NCBI GenBank assembly: GCA_016719645.1 | Contig: JADJYS010000028.1 | Span: 1 to 64,000, forward strand | Origin: a bacterium | GTDB taxonomy: Bacteria; Krumholzibacteriota; Krumholzibacteriia; LZORAL124-64-63 | Reading direction: 5' to 3' | DNA: 64,000 nucleotides | In this document: positions 9,114-17,526 of the stretch, piece after piece | How the letters are laid out: every line of letters starts with the position of its first letter | Position numbering within the stretch: the first letter of the stretch is position 1 | The notes under the pieces: generated by a model | What the model was told of the DNA's origin: nothing | The model's database searches: none | What the model saw: only the letters and a program-made list of their open reading frames with translations | Program-made: the position numbers and the translations under genes

Positions 9114-10181
9114 CTAGTTCAACGTGTAGGTCGCCCTCAAACGAAAATGCCCGTACTCCGGGTACGTCGCCGACGGCACCTGCGGGTCGTACAGCTCGTG
9201 CGCCTGGTGGCCCTGCAGGTAGGAGCCGTCCCAGGTGAAGCCGCTGCTGTCGGCGAAGGCCTCGTACTGCGACCGGTTCGCCGCGAAGGGCCTGTCCAGC
9301 GGGAAGTGGACGAGCCCGCGGTTCAGATCGATCATCCAGTAATCTTCGATGTCGACCAGACCATCGTGGCCCGGGATGCCGTCCAGGTCGATCTGATCGA
9401 GCCCGAAAATCCGGAGATAGGGAAGACCGTTTGCGTCGGCGGACGGATGGAGCGGGGAGTCCTCTTCGATCACGAAGCGGAATGAATTCGCGTCGATGTC
9501 TGGATGACCGAGCTCGTAGAAGTTCCTGATGACGTAGTGGAACGAGTAATCGGCCGCGCCCTCGGGCGCCTTCAGCAGCTTCATCCGGTAGTAGGCGGCT
9601 TCCTCGCCGGGCAGCTCGCCCAACGGCGGGTCGTAGGGCGGCCTGTCGCCGACCCTGCAGGAAAAGTCGCCATCGCCGGGGTAGAAATCATAGACGACCG
9701 CCAGCGCGTCGCCCGCGCCCAATTCCGAGCCCACATCCAACCCTTGGATCTCATCATCGGCATTCACCAGGGGTTGCCACGCGAGCTCCCGCCAGCGCGC
9801 CCCGTAGACGACGGGCGACCGGAAGTCGTTGGGCGGGCAGTCCGGGCCGACCCAGAACACGCCCGTGGTGTCCAGGTACGCCGCGATGTTCGCGACGTCG
9901 TCCGGTTTCTGTTCCCCGCCCGTCACCAGACGGTACACGCGGATCGATCCCCGGTCGATGCGCTGGCGTGAGGCGTCGCGCCCCGGCACGTCGTGAACGG
10001 GCAAGCTGTTCGGACTTGCGAGATCCAGCTTGAAGAAGCGGTTGTTCAGATAGTTGTCGGAAGTCGTGATGAATTCCGTCTCCGGGATCTCCGGCGGTCG
10101 CGGCCTGGACGGCGGCTCGTCGCCGCATCCCAGGACGACCAGAATGGCGCCGGCGATCACGCAGAACATCATGGTCTTCAC
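9114..10181 (-). CDS. Lipoprotein resembling a T9SS SprA repeat module
   Basis: 355-residue lipoprotein with a GTG start and lipobox VVLGC. Several stretches look like the repeated modules of the Bacteroidetes gliding/T9SS translocon protein SprA: RGSIRVYRLV, LPYLRIFGLDQIDLDGIPG followed by DGLVDIEDYWMIDLNRG, LVHFPLDRPFAA, and HELYDPQVPSATYPEYGHFR. SprA is a very large outer-membrane barrel of more than 2000 residues; here a single module stands alone on a lipid anchor. I infer a shared fold and an outer-membrane or periplasmic location, not secretion activity. A second full SprA is not visible in this window. Confidence 0.6.
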   Translation of the reverse strand: MKTMMFCVIAGAILVVLGCGDEPPSRPRPPEIPETEFITTSDNYLNNRFFKLDLASPNSLPVHDVPGRDASRQRIDRGSIRVYRLVTGGEQKPDDVANIAAYLDTTGVFWVGPDCPPNDFRSPVVYGARWRELAWQPLVNADDEIQGLDVGSELGAGDALAVVYDFYPGDGDFSCRVGDRPPYDPPLGELPGEEAAYYRMKLLKAPEGAADYSFHYVIRNFYELGHPDIDANSFRFVIEEDSPLHPSADANGLPYLRIFGLDQIDLDGIPGHDGLVDIEDYWMIDLNRGLVHFPLDRPFAANRSQYEAFADSSGFTWDGSYLQGHQAHELYDPQVPSATYPEYGHFRLRATYTLN

Positions 10182-10198
10182 GGCAGCCCCCGGAATTG

Positions 10199-10618
10199 CT
10201 AATCGAGGCGCGCACCAGAAAGCGCCAGCCCCACCAGCAGGTAATACCCGACCGCGACGGCGATGCCAGCGATGGCGATCTTGCCCAACATCGGGACCGG
10301 CTCGGATTGGCGCAGTTCGATGGCGCTGATCTCCGCAACCGGGACGACTTGTTCCGCCATGCCGCGGGCCGCATAGCTCCGGACGGTCAGGGCGTCATCG
10401 TCCCTTTCGAGCACGACCCCCGCGATGCGCTCTCCGTGATGGCGGGTGATCCGCACATGGCTGCCGACAACGATACCGGCCGTGCCCGGACCAGGCGAGG
10501 GGTGGTCGGCGTCGCCGCGCTCCGAGACGAGGTGATAGCTGGAACAACCGGACAGCATCGCACCCATGGCCACCAGAGCGATGATCCGGTAGGTTGCGGA
10601 AGTGCTCCGTGAGGTCAC
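10199..10618 (-). CDS. Small lipoprotein, paralogue of the cassette gene at 23492
   Basis: About 139 residues. It has a lipobox (MGAMLSGCSSY), a central beta-rich domain (GSHVRITRHHGERIAGVVLE, DDDALTVRSY, VVPVAEISAIELR) and a C-terminal hydrophobic segment (MLGKIAIAGIAVAVGYYLL). The order lipid anchor, small beta barrel (VRI, GxxxGV, IPxxxIxxIE), helix is shared with the lipoprotein in the integron cassette at 23492-23899. The GTG start at 10618 overlaps the TGA of the preceding gene (GTGA), indicating translational coupling. Function unknown. Confidence 0.62.
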   Translation of the reverse strand: MTSRSTSATYRIIALVAMGAMLSGCSSYHLVSERGDADHPSPGPGTAGIVVGSHVRITRHHGERIAGVVLERDDDALTVRSYAARGMAEQVVPVAEISAIELRQSEPVPMLGKIAIAGIAVAVGYYLLVGLALSGARLD

Positions 10619-10878
10619 GACCACCCGGACTTTCTGGCGCCGCTTCGGCTGGCAGCTGTCGCCCCAGAGCGGGAGGGCCAGTTGACGACCACCTCGGCGG
10701 ACTCGCCCGGCTCGAGGAGCAGGGTGGAACTGTACCACGCCTTGTCGACGATCTCGAAATCCCGTTGTGCGTGGCGGAACCTAAGCCAGGAGCGCCAGGA
10801 CGAAATCCACCTGCGGGCCCGGCTGTGGAGGCTGCCGGCACGCTCCACCGGGCAGACGCTGGTCTTGATGTCGTCCAT
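10615..10878 (-). CDS. Small hypothetical protein
   Basis: 87 codons. Not recognised. The N-terminal half is Arg/Trp-rich (RARRWISSWRSWLRFRHAQ) and the middle (FEIVDKAWYSSTLLLEPGES and AEVVVNWPSRSG) reads like a beta strand pair. Support comes from an AAGGA site ~11 nt upstream and a 4-nt GTGA overlap with the next gene. It could still be a chance frame. Confidence 0.4.
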   Translation of the reverse strand: MDDIKTSVCPVERAGSLHSRARRWISSWRSWLRFRHAQRDFEIVDKAWYSSTLLLEPGESAEVVVNWPSRSGATAASRSGARKSGWS

Positions 10879-11034
10879 GTCGTCGGCGTTCCTTCGGGGG
10901 GTAAACGAACTTCAATCAGCTGCGCTTGCCAACATGTCGTCGAGTGCGTTGGTTGTGCGCTTGCGGATCCGGACCGACCGTGCCGGACCGATGACGATCC
11001 AGAAGACCGCCCCGCAGAGCGTCTTTGCCGTTGA

Positions 11035-11751
11035 TCAGGGACTGCCGATGTTGCCCAAATAGATCAACAGGCCGTCGACATTCTCCATCATGGCTTGCTC
11101 GATGGCCTGCCCCTCTGCCCGCAAGGATGTTTCTGACAGTGCGTACTCCTCGTCGGTTTTTTCAACGGTGGCATCACCCCGGGCAACCGAGGTATACGGG
11201 ATCGTGCCCGTCCGGACATCGAGGACGACGCACTCGACCTCGCAGCTGGCGCGCGCTTCGTCCTTGCCGAGGACGCGGTCCTTCCTGTACTCCCGCGCCT
11301 CGGTCTTCACGATGAGCACCCAGTCTGCCTGGTAGCGCGCCGCTTCGCGGATGAGCGGGATCGACTTCTGGGCCGGCAGCAGGAAGCTCGGCAGGAATGA
11401 GACGTCCGACACGCGTTCATCTTCGAGAAGCTTCAGCACCGGACTCAGGGCGGAGCGGAACGAATCCTCGCTGAGGTCGTTCTGCTGCCACCAGTCCCGG
11501 CTCCTGTCGTGAGACAGATACAGGACGGCGACCCGCATCCTGTCCGGAACTTCGACGCGCGCGGTGAGGATGCGGTCGATCTCCTGGTCGCTGAGAACTG
11601 CGGCGTCCGATGGAATCAGCGAGCGGCTGCGATCAACCGGATCAACGGCTCCGGGTGGGGGGCCGAAAGTGCTGACCTGCCCGCAACCCGCGACCACCAG
11701 CACCACCAAGATCCATCCGCATTTGATCGCAGGGTATCCTCGGGCCACCAT
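11035..11751 (-). CDS. Lipoprotein, unknown family with decayed paralogue at 19.9-20.1 kb
   Basis: About 238 residues with a lipoprotein signal (WILVVLVVAGCGQ) and a mature alpha/beta domain. Key stretches are MRVAVLYLSHDRSRDWW, LEDERVSDVSFLPSFLL, IREAARYQADWVLIVKTEAR and LDVRTGTIPYTSVARGDATV. The layout (an exported protein that combines predicted motions into a per-site total, ending in a C-terminal YLGNIGSP) recalls GNA1162/CsgG-like periplasmic components but is not diagnostic. AGGAGG 5 nt before the ATG at 11751 decides the start. A broken copy of the same family (RMRFAVSYLSHGRSREW and IREEAARHQAGRVLIV) lies near 20 kb. Confidence 0.65.
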   Translation of the reverse strand: MVARGYPAIKCGWILVVLVVAGCGQVSTFGPPPGAVDPVDRSRSLIPSDAAVLSDQEIDRILTARVEVPDRMRVAVLYLSHDRSRDWWQQNDLSEDSFRSALSPVLKLLEDERVSDVSFLPSFLLPAQKSIPLIREAARYQADWVLIVKTEAREYRKDRVLGKDEARASCEVECVVLDVRTGTIPYTSVARGDATVEKTDEEYALSETSLRAEGQAIEQAMMENVDGLLIYLGNIGSP

Positions 11752-11830
11752 TGCGTCCTCCTGTGCGATCTCGTGCTGCGGCCGGGGGCTGCGTCGGCCA
11801 ATCGTCTGCATTCGTAAATCCCGCGCCCGA

Positions 11831-12217
11831 CTACTGCCCGGCCGGCGGCTGCCAGAGTTCGACCTTGTTCCCCTCGGGATCGATCACCCAGGCGAACACG
11901 CCGTACTCCGACTCGTCGATCTTGTCGAGCACATTGCAGCCCTCCGCCTTGAGGAGCCCCGCCAGCGCGCGGGCGTCTTCGACCCGATAGTTCACCATGA
12001 AGGAGGACTTGCTCGGGGCGAAACTGTCGCCTTCGGCCGAGCCGATGGACCAGATGGTCGTGCCGGCCGCGGGCTTGCCGTCGCCGTCGGCCCAGGGGAA
12101 GGCCGCGCCGCCCCAGGCCTGAACATCGATGCCGAGGTGGCGCTGGTACCAGGCGCGGAGCGCGGGGGCGTCCTTGGCCTTGAAGAAAACACCGCCGATG
12201 CCGGTGACTCGTTTCAT
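11831..12217 (-). CDS. VOC (glyoxalase/bleomycin-resistance) family protein
   Basis: 128 residues, one VOC unit made of two beta-alpha-beta-beta-beta motifs. Typical signatures are GIGGVFFKAKDAPALRAWYQ near the start and YGVFAWVIDPEGNKVELWQP at the end, where Glu of VELW is a usual metal ligand. The soluble enzyme could be a lyase, a dioxygenase relative or a resistance binder; nothing in the context decides. GGAGG sits 4 nt before the ATG at 12217. VOC genes are frequent accessory genes. Confidence 0.8.
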   Translation of the reverse strand: MKRVTGIGGVFFKAKDAPALRAWYQRHLGIDVQAWGGAAFPWADGDGKPAAGTTIWSIGSAEGDSFAPSKSSFMVNYRVEDARALAGLLKAEGCNVLDKIDESEYGVFAWVIDPEGNKVELWQPPAGQ

Positions 12218-12466
12218 GGAACCTCCGCCGGTTCTTGCCGTGTGCGAGGTGCGGTTTATCCGGGGCTCTGCTGCCATGCCGGCCGGATTCCCGCCCGCTC
12301 GACCGAGGATATCAGAAATGCCTGCACTCATATAGAGAATCCGCAGGGATCGCCCGGCATGGAAGAACCGCGGCCTCAGGATTCGCGGCTAGCCGTGGTC
12401 GGGCACCACAGCTATCCGGTAACTTTGCGGCCACTCGCACAACAACAATCAGGGCGGCATTCTCGT

Positions 12467-12946
12467 TCATGGCCCCTGATCGCAGAAGCAATCCCCCGCC
12501 AGCGTGCTGTCACAGCGCGCGAATACCCACGCATCGGGCGCCTGCCCGTCGGTGGCGATGATATCTGCGAACAGCGTATCCGAGTCCGCCGATAGGGACA
12601 GGCGCCAGCTGCAATTCGTGTCATCGTAGCTCAATTCCTGGAGAATTCGGTGCGCCCCGACCGCGCCGCAGCCGGTCGTGACATAGCCGAACGCCAGGCG
12701 ATTCTTCGCACAGAAGTGGCCGGTCTCATCGATGTACCAGTATATGTTCCCATGGTGAAGGTCGATCGTGATCTCGCCGTATGTCACCCGACATGCGTCC
12801 CAGGTGCCGACGATCTGCCATCCTCCCTCGCCACCGCCCGGGCCCGTCGTGCCGTCACCGCACGAGGCGACCATGCCCATCGACAGCATCGTGAACGCCA
12901 ACAAGAAGTTCCTCAAGTGCCTTGCGCTGCGTATCCAGGATCGCAT
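12467..12946 (-). CDS. Lipoprotein, hypothetical
   Basis: About 159 residues. The signal is hydrophobic (LLAFTMLSMGMVASCGDG) with the Cys of ASC as the probable acylation site, followed by a Gly-rich linker. The mature part (WQIVGTWDACRVTYGEITID, IYWYIDETGHFC, LSADSDTLFADIIATDG) looks like a lipocalin-type small beta barrel of the sort found in lipocalin-like lipoproteins that begin with a GTW motif. It has eight Cys in the mature domain, so disulfides are likely in the periplasm. Function unknown. Confidence 0.58.
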   Translation of the reverse strand: MRSWIRSARHLRNFLLAFTMLSMGMVASCGDGTTGPGGGEGGWQIVGTWDACRVTYGEITIDLHHGNIYWYIDETGHFCAKNRLAFGYVTTGCGAVGAHRILQELSYDDTNCSWRLSLSADSDTLFADIIATDGQAPDAWVFARCDSTLAGDCFCDQGP

Positions 12947-13117
12947 TCCCTGTCCTGTCGTTATAACGAACCGGCCAACGGATCGGCGCGCGGTCTGCGC
13001 AGCCAGGCTGCGAGACAATCGGCCATGTCGGATGCGCGCATTTGGCGGACGTCATTCCAGAATCACCAAGCACTTTTCGTTCAGTGCCCGGTGAGACTAC
13101 ACGCCATGATGATGTGC

Positions 13118-13387
13118 TTATTCCGCTGCTCGGACAGCCGGCGTCGAAGAATCGCGACTCGCCTGCCGGATCGACAGAACGAACAGCAAGGTGCCAAGCG
13201 AATTGGTCGCCACGACCAACAAGCTGGGCAGCTTGTCATAAGCCAGCCCCAACACGATGGGAATGACCAGAACATACATTCCGTAGAAATGCAGCCTGCT
13301 GCGAGCCGTGAATTTGCGCAGCAGGATTTCCAGCACGCAGGCGACCAGCGCCGCAACGGCACACAGCATGAGAATCTTGGCTGACAT
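13118..13387 (-). CDS. Small membrane protein, hypothetical
   Basis: 89 residues with three predicted transmembrane helices (ILMLCAVAALVACVLEILL, FYGMYVLVIPIVLGLAY, LLVVATNSLGTLLFVLSI) and a basic loop KFTARSRLHF. GGGGAG precedes the ATG. No family is recognised; the size and layout suit an inner-membrane accessory protein. Confidence 0.55.
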   Translation of the reverse strand: MSAKILMLCAVAALVACVLEILLRKFTARSRLHFYGMYVLVIPIVLGLAYDKLPSLLVVATNSLGTLLFVLSIRQASRDSSTPAVRAAE

Positions 13388-13456
13388 CGTGCTCCCCTAG
13401 GAGTTGGCGCGCCGATGGGCATGACCGATGAATCCGGCAACTGAAAGCGACCGCCA

Positions 13457-14128
13457 TCACTTCACGAAACCGGGAGACCCGAGCGCGTCCAGCAGCTCCT
13501 GGGCCCTGGCCCTGGCCGCTGCGTACATGTCATAGCGCATCACGGGCAAGGCGGCCAGGATGCTCAAGATCTCCGCGTCTTCGGCGAGGCTCGGGTTCTC
13601 CACCAGGTTCTCCGCGATTTCCCGGGACTCGTGGGTATAGAGAAGTGTCGACAGCGTCAACAGCGCACCGCGGCCGGTGTCCCCGTCGGCGGCCAAAGCC
13701 GGCATGAGCATCTCGAAGCAGGCGTGCACGTCCCTCGTCATCAGGGCGAACCAGGTGTCCGCGTCGAAGAGCATCGTGTCGGTTCCGATGAAGTCGTAGA
13801 ACCTCGTCGAGTCCGGCTCATAGCTGTGGTAATGATCGAATCCGATCCAGCCGACCCGGTCGCCGTAATTCAACCCATACGCGGCGCTGTAGATGCACCC
13901 GGCCGGGCAATCCAGGCCTTCGCCGAACTTGCAGACAAAGAGCTCGATGCCGTTCCAATCCATGATCTGATGTGTGTACTGGAGCGGCGTGAAGGGCTCC
14001 TGCGCCACGAAGGCGGCTGCTTCGTCCGATGGCGGCGTCGGGCTCCAATCAACGGGATCGTACTCGGAGCTGCACCCGATGAGAGCCAGAAGCGCGATGA
14101 TCGTCCAAGATCGCAGAGATCGGCGCAT
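13457..14128 (-). CDS. Lipoprotein, hypothetical
   Basis: About 223 residues with the lipoprotein signal SWTIIALLALIGCSSEYD. The mature part is partly helical at its end (ARARAQELLDALGSPGFVK) and has a central Cys-containing beta region (ELFVCKFGEGLDCPAGCIYS, GDRVGWIGFDHYHSYEPDS). I recognise no family. It is part of the run of leftward accessory genes and starts with a basic MRRSLRS that supports the chosen ATG. Confidence 0.58.
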   Translation of the reverse strand: MRRSLRSWTIIALLALIGCSSEYDPVDWSPTPPSDEAAAFVAQEPFTPLQYTHQIMDWNGIELFVCKFGEGLDCPAGCIYSAAYGLNYGDRVGWIGFDHYHSYEPDSTRFYDFIGTDTMLFDADTWFALMTRDVHACFEMLMPALAADGDTGRGALLTLSTLLYTHESREIAENLVENPSLAEDAEILSILAALPVMRYDMYAAARARAQELLDALGSPGFVK

Positions 14129-14182
14129 TTCGATCACTCCAATCAAAGTGTATCCAGCACCATCTTCAGCTGCGAGCAGGTG

Positions 14183-14470
14183 TTAGGATTTCACCTCGAC
14201 TCCGGTCACGGCATCGAAGCGGAGCCAGAGACTCAACGCGAGGCCCGCCGGCACCATCCACCACGCGTAGCGCACGCCGAATATCAATGTACCACACATG
14301 ATGCTCGTCGAGGCGAAGCACGACACAAGCGGGTGCCGCTTGCCGAATCTCAGCCTGGTTCCGCATCCGGAGCACTTCCATGGCCTTTCGCCGAAAGGTT
14401 CCGTCCATAGCTTGAGTGGTGGGATCGGTTCACCGCACGCGGGGCAGTGCGGCGAGCGGAATGGGCTCAT
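14183..14470 (-). CDS. Zinc-ribbon membrane protein, hypothetical
   Basis: 95 residues. The N-terminal HCPACGEPIPPLKLW and WKCSGCGTRLRFG form a CxxC...CxxC zinc ribbon, followed by two hydrophobic segments (LVSCFASTSIMCGTLIFG and WWMVPAGLALSLWLRF). The first 41 nt overlap the end of the methyltransferase gene, so the two are probably translated from one message. Same architecture as the gene at 7211-7654, but no clear sequence identity. Confidence 0.55.
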   Translation of the reverse strand: MSPFRSPHCPACGEPIPPLKLWTEPFGERPWKCSGCGTRLRFGKRHPLVSCFASTSIMCGTLIFGVRYAWWMVPAGLALSLWLRFDAVTGVEVKS

Positions 14471-15242
14471 AATTTGTTATCCACCATATGCTTAACGTCC
14501 TCGCCATCAGCGCGAACACGCCCCACCCCGTGTATTCCCGCGTGAACGCGGCGTAGCGCACGGGTTCCGAGGTCAGTCCGGCTCGGACATCTTCGGCCAA
14601 CTCGTCGTCGGGATTGGCTTCGAGCCATCGCCGCATGGTGAGCCACTTGGTCGCCTCGTACCTGTCCCAGCCCTCATGGTCGGCCAGAACCATCTCCACG
14701 ACGTCGTAGCCGAGCCCGCCGAAGGAAGCGAGCAGTTCCGGCAGCACGAGGAAGTCGGCCATCGAGCCGGCATGGCAATTCCTGGCAGCTTCCTCTGTCG
14801 GCGGCAGCCGCAACCAATAGGGCTCGCCGATGAGGATGATCCCTCCCGTGCGGAGGCTTTTCGCCAGAAGTTCGATGGTGCCGGCGACCCCCCCGCCGAT
14901 CCAGGTGGCGCCGAGGCAAGCCGCCACACCGACCTTATCGGCGGCCACGTAGCCGGCGGCGTCGCCGTGGATGAACTCGACCTGGCCGGCGACACCGAGT
15001 TCTTCCGCGCGGCGCTTCGCCTGCTCGGAGAACATTTGGCTCATGTCGACACCGGTGCCAACGATCCCGTAATCGCGGGCCCAGGTGCACAGCATCTCGC
15101 CCGAGCCACTGCCGAGGTCGAGGATGCGCGTCCCCGGCTCCAGGCGCAACGCCGCGCCGAGGGTGGCGAGGTTACCGGGTGTGAACGGGTTGTGGATGCG
15201 ATGGGCGCTTTCGGAGATGTTGAAGATCCTCGGAATGTCCAT
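14430..15242 (-). CDS. Class I SAM-dependent methyltransferase
   Basis: 270 residues. The SAM-binding core is clear: motif I ILDLGSGSGEMLCTWARDYG, the acidic ribose ligand in VGTGVDMSQMFSEQA, motif II region VEFIHGDAAGYVA and motif IV/V region GVAACLGATWIGGGVAGTIE. GGIILIGEPYWLRLPPTEEA matches the post-motif strand. The small molecule or macromolecule methylated cannot be predicted; the overall plan resembles ubiE/coq5-like small-molecule enzymes. The 3' end overlaps the zinc-ribbon gene. Confidence 0.78.
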   Translation of the reverse strand: MDIPRIFNISESAHRIHNPFTPGNLATLGAALRLEPGTRILDLGSGSGEMLCTWARDYGIVGTGVDMSQMFSEQAKRRAEELGVAGQVEFIHGDAAGYVAADKVGVAACLGATWIGGGVAGTIELLAKSLRTGGIILIGEPYWLRLPPTEEAARNCHAGSMADFLVLPELLASFGGLGYDVVEMVLADHEGWDRYEATKWLTMRRWLEANPDDELAEDVRAGLTSEPVRYAAFTREYTGWGVFALMARTLSIWWITNYEPIPLAALPRVR

Positions 15243-15330
15243 GGTGAAACCACTCCCCGTGGTTGTGATCTGTCGACACCGCTGCCAGACGTCATGCCGC
15301 GGCCGGATACCGGCACGCTACCGCCGCCAT

Positions 15331-15585
15331 TCAGGCGGGCAATCGCTTGCGCAGCGATATGATCAGCGCCGCTGCAGAAAGCAGGAACATCGGCGCCACC
15401 CAGAGGGCCGGCATATCGCGGAAGAAGCAACAGAACCCAAAGACCATGACGGTCGTGTAAAGGCCGTGGAGCGCGCCGCGGAGTTCCGGATACCGGCGCT
15501 CTACGATTCGCACCGCGAGATAGGCGGCTCCATTCGAGACGACGATTGCCAGGAATCGATAAGCTGTGCCGTTCACGCAATGCAC
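15331..15585 (-). CDS. Small membrane protein, hypothetical
   Basis: 84 residues with three hydrophobic segments (FLAIVVSNGAAYLAVRIVE, LYTTVMVFGFCCFF, LWVAPMFLLSAAALII) and a basic C-terminus SLRKRLPA. No family is recognised. It could be a subunit-like accessory protein or a cassette-type orphan. Confidence 0.5.
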   Translation of the reverse strand: MHCVNGTAYRFLAIVVSNGAAYLAVRIVERRYPELRGALHGLYTTVMVFGFCCFFRDMPALWVAPMFLLSAAALIISLRKRLPA

Positions 15586-15647
15586 CTTTCGTCATGTTCA
15601 ACTGCACGTCGCGTCACGTGTGTTTCAGGGCTTGCGATCCCTAGGGT

Positions 15648-15860
15648 TCACGCGGGAGGTCCGCGGCGCGAGCTCTTGAGCCAATCCGACGAGTTCACGG
15701 GGGCGGTGCGGTGATCGGAAGCGATGGCGGGCGAGTCGAAGCGCGTGAGCTCGAGACGCCCGTGGCCCTTGAGGGCAAGGCCGTGTTCGGAGAAGAACTC
15801 GATGGCGGCACCGATGTCCTCCACCACGACGCCGACGTTGTCCTTACGCAAGACGGTCAC
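15648..15860 (-). pseudogene. Truncated VOC (glyoxalase-like) gene with internal deletion
   Basis: The reading frame starts as a standard VOC gene (VLRKDNVGVVVEDIGAAIEF then FSEHGLALKG) and jumps straight to HGRLELTRFDSPAIASDHR followed by TAPVNS. In intact relatives known to me the two parts are separated by about 30 residues holding the first metal ligand region. The C-terminal half of the fold is also missing, ending in SSRRGPPA. GAGGAG precedes the GTG at 15860, so the start is genuine. I read it as a decayed gene, not a functional small protein. Confidence 0.6.
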
Positions 15861-15955
15861 GATGTCTCCTCGGCGCCATGCGCCTAAGGCGTAACGGGAG
15901 CCCCGGCCGCATTCCCTGCGTGAAGCGGGCGCCACCGGCGCGTGCCGCGCCCCGT

Positions 15956-16417
15956 TCAGGCGGCTTCGGCGTCATGTGTCTTCCAGAATGTCTTCCACCC
16001 TGATTGCGAACTGTCGCACCTGTCGGAACCTGGGACAGCAACAATCCTACACCAAACATGTCGCCACATGCAAAGAACGCGTTCAATGTGGAAGCGAAGG
16101 CAAGAAGAGTGGATGAATGGCCCGCAATCGCGCAGGCGAACAGCGGCGCCATGGAGATGACGAGCAGCGGCCTGGATGAGCTCGTGAACCGGGATGATGG
16201 CGACGAATGCAACGAGCACCATCCCCAATGAATCGGGCGATAAGTTCCCGAGCGGAGTCAGGCTGAACCACAGGAAGCCGACCCCGATGCTGGCAACGAT
16301 GCCCAACGGCAACGCGAGGAACTGCAAGGCCCAGGGCGACGGCTCACGCAGCGGCGTCCAGCTGGAATCCGGCAGATGCTCCGGGGTCTCCGGAATTGCT
16401 CCGAGGTGGAATTTCAT
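15956..16417 (-). pseudogene. DUF3267-like putative membrane metalloprotease, frameshifted
   Basis: The start (MKFHLGAIPETPEHLPDSSW) and the hydrophobic segments (WALQFLALPLGIVASIGVGF, LGMVLVAFVAIIPVHELIQ) match the DUF3267 putative zincin family. The zinc motif HExxH reads HELIQ, so its last His is lost. The reading then continues in another frame (FASTLNAFFACGDMFGVGL, LLSQVPTGATVRNQG) and returns to the first frame for the family-typical end GWKTFWK. Two compensating frameshifts plus the damaged motif indicate a pseudogene, though assembly errors could explain part of it. Confidence 0.6.
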
Positions 16418-16428
16418 GCTCTTGAATG

Positions 16429-16508
16429 CCGCCCGGCGTTGGGGGTGAGACCGGCGCAGCGGCATGGCGCACCTGCCGTTGCGCGTCGCTGCGGCCGGCG
16501 GCTGGGCG
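16429..16508. other. Possible decayed attC hairpin
   Basis: A left arm CCGGCGCAGCG and right arm CGCTGCGGCCGG pair with one extra base in the right arm, as in the intact attC sites at 21.5-30.3 kb. The outer ends GCCCGGC and GCTGGGC look like eroded ICS and core sites. It lies at the 3' end of the SnoaL-like gene. Plausible but could be chance in GC-rich DNA. Confidence 0.28.
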
Positions 16509-17033
16509 TCATTTCCCGGCCGGAGGCTGCGGGCCAGGTAGCGGCGACAGGTGCTCGTGAACCGCCACCCATTTGCCGCCACGTCGATGGAAGACGATGG
16601 TCTCACGCTCCTGCGCGGTGCTTGGGCCCTGCTTCGTAGACAGCTCCGTCTGGACCGAATGGGTGAACACCGCGACTTCGCCAAGGACCTGTACGTGCTG
16701 ATCCGTGGAAATGCAGGAGCGGACGCGGAACCCGTCTTCCATCTCCCAGGTCGCCCACTCGGCTTCGTACTCCGCGCGCGTGTTGAGTCGCTTCGGCGAG
16801 GTGTGAAAGACGAACGTGGCGTCCGGTGCGAAATGAGAAAAGTACGTCGCCGGGTCGTGGCGCCCGAACGCTTCCACGATGGCCGCCGCGGCGGCGGTCA
16901 CTTCGCGCAGCGCATCCGCTGCAACGGGATCTGCCGTCGGGGCGGTAGCCTGCCGCCCAACGGCAAGGGACTGCGCGTCGGCGCTGCCCGTCGCCATCAG
17001 CATCACGGACATAAGCAGTGCGATCGGTTTCAT
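16509..17033 (-). CDS. Exported SnoaL/NTF2-like protein (DUF4440 type)
   Basis: About 174 residues. A signal peptide (MKPIALLMSVMLMATGSADA) is followed by an NTF2-like cone fold: AAAAIVEAFGRHDPATYFSH, FAPDATFVFHTSPKRL, YEAEWATWEMEDGFRV, VLGEVAVFTHSVQTEL and ETIVFHRRGGKWVAVHEHLS. The final HRRGGKWVAVHEHLS is the typical closing strand of SnoaL/DUF4440 proteins. The fold can act as hydrolase, isomerase or binder, so the activity is unknown. It lies next to attC-like remnants on both sides and is a good candidate for an old cassette. Confidence 0.75.
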   Translation of the reverse strand: MKPIALLMSVMLMATGSADAQSLAVGRQATAPTADPVAADALREVTAAAAAIVEAFGRHDPATYFSHFAPDATFVFHTSPKRLNTRAEYEAEWATWEMEDGFRVRSCISTDQHVQVLGEVAVFTHSVQTELSTKQGPSTAQERETIVFHRRGGKWVAVHEHLSPLPGPQPPAGK

Positions 17034-17087
17034 CGGCGGTCTCCGGAGTCGATTCTGATGGATGGGCGGCGAGGAGCGTGTCGTGAC

Positions 17088-17130
17088 GCCCAACACCGGC
17101 TTCACCTGCAACGTCGGTTGGTGCGGACCC
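17088..17130. other. attC left-arm remnant within a 320-nt gene-free stretch
   Basis: GCCCAAC is followed by ACCGGCTTCACCTGCAACG, which aligns with the left arms of attC1 (GGCCAAC then GTTGGCTTCACCTGCAAG) and attC9 (GCCTAAC then ATTGGCTTCAGCTGCAAAG). The matching right arm is not recognisable. It lies where the attC of the RCC1-type gene at its right would be expected. The rest of 17034-17354 shows no gene and no other site that I can support. Confidence 0.45.
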
Positions 17131-17354
17131 GGCGCCAAATCATGAACGAGCGGGGCCCAGCCGCAGGCGGCGACAGCCACCACGACCGGAACGGCCGCCA
17201 GCACCCGCGGAGCCGCGTATCCCGGAGATACTACCACTCCGGGCCGGGCGGCTGCCAGTTCTTCGCAAAGCCGGGGATGATGCACATCATGAAATCAACG
17301 GACGATCATCGATTGGGGCATGGGCTCGGATAGCGCGCCCACCCGCGGCCAGGC

Positions 17355-17526
17355 CTAGAAGACTGGCGTGGGCACATTCCTATCCTCGTTCGTCCCGTCG
17401 CCGAGCTGGCCATAGGTGTTGATTCCCCACGCCCAGAGCGTGCCGTCGGTCTGGATGGCGACGGTGTAACCATGCAGCCAGCTCCCATCGAGCACGCCTC
17501 CGGTCGCCACCGAGGCCCAATTGGTA
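17355..17526 (-). pseudogene. Out-of-frame last RCC1 repeat
   Basis: Continues the RCC1-repeat gene at 17527 after a frame change and a loss of about a third of a repeat. The frame reads NTNWASVATGG, then YTVAIQTDGTLWAWGINTYG, QLGDGTNEDRNVPTPVF and a TAG stop. It shows that the ancestral protein had one more repeat before its true C-terminus. Confidence 0.65.

Noticed and set aside
12218..12466. Possible attC or small gene between the VOC and lipoprotein genes
   Set aside because: No core sites, no paired arms and no frame with a start and RBS; nothing supported in this 250-nt stretch.
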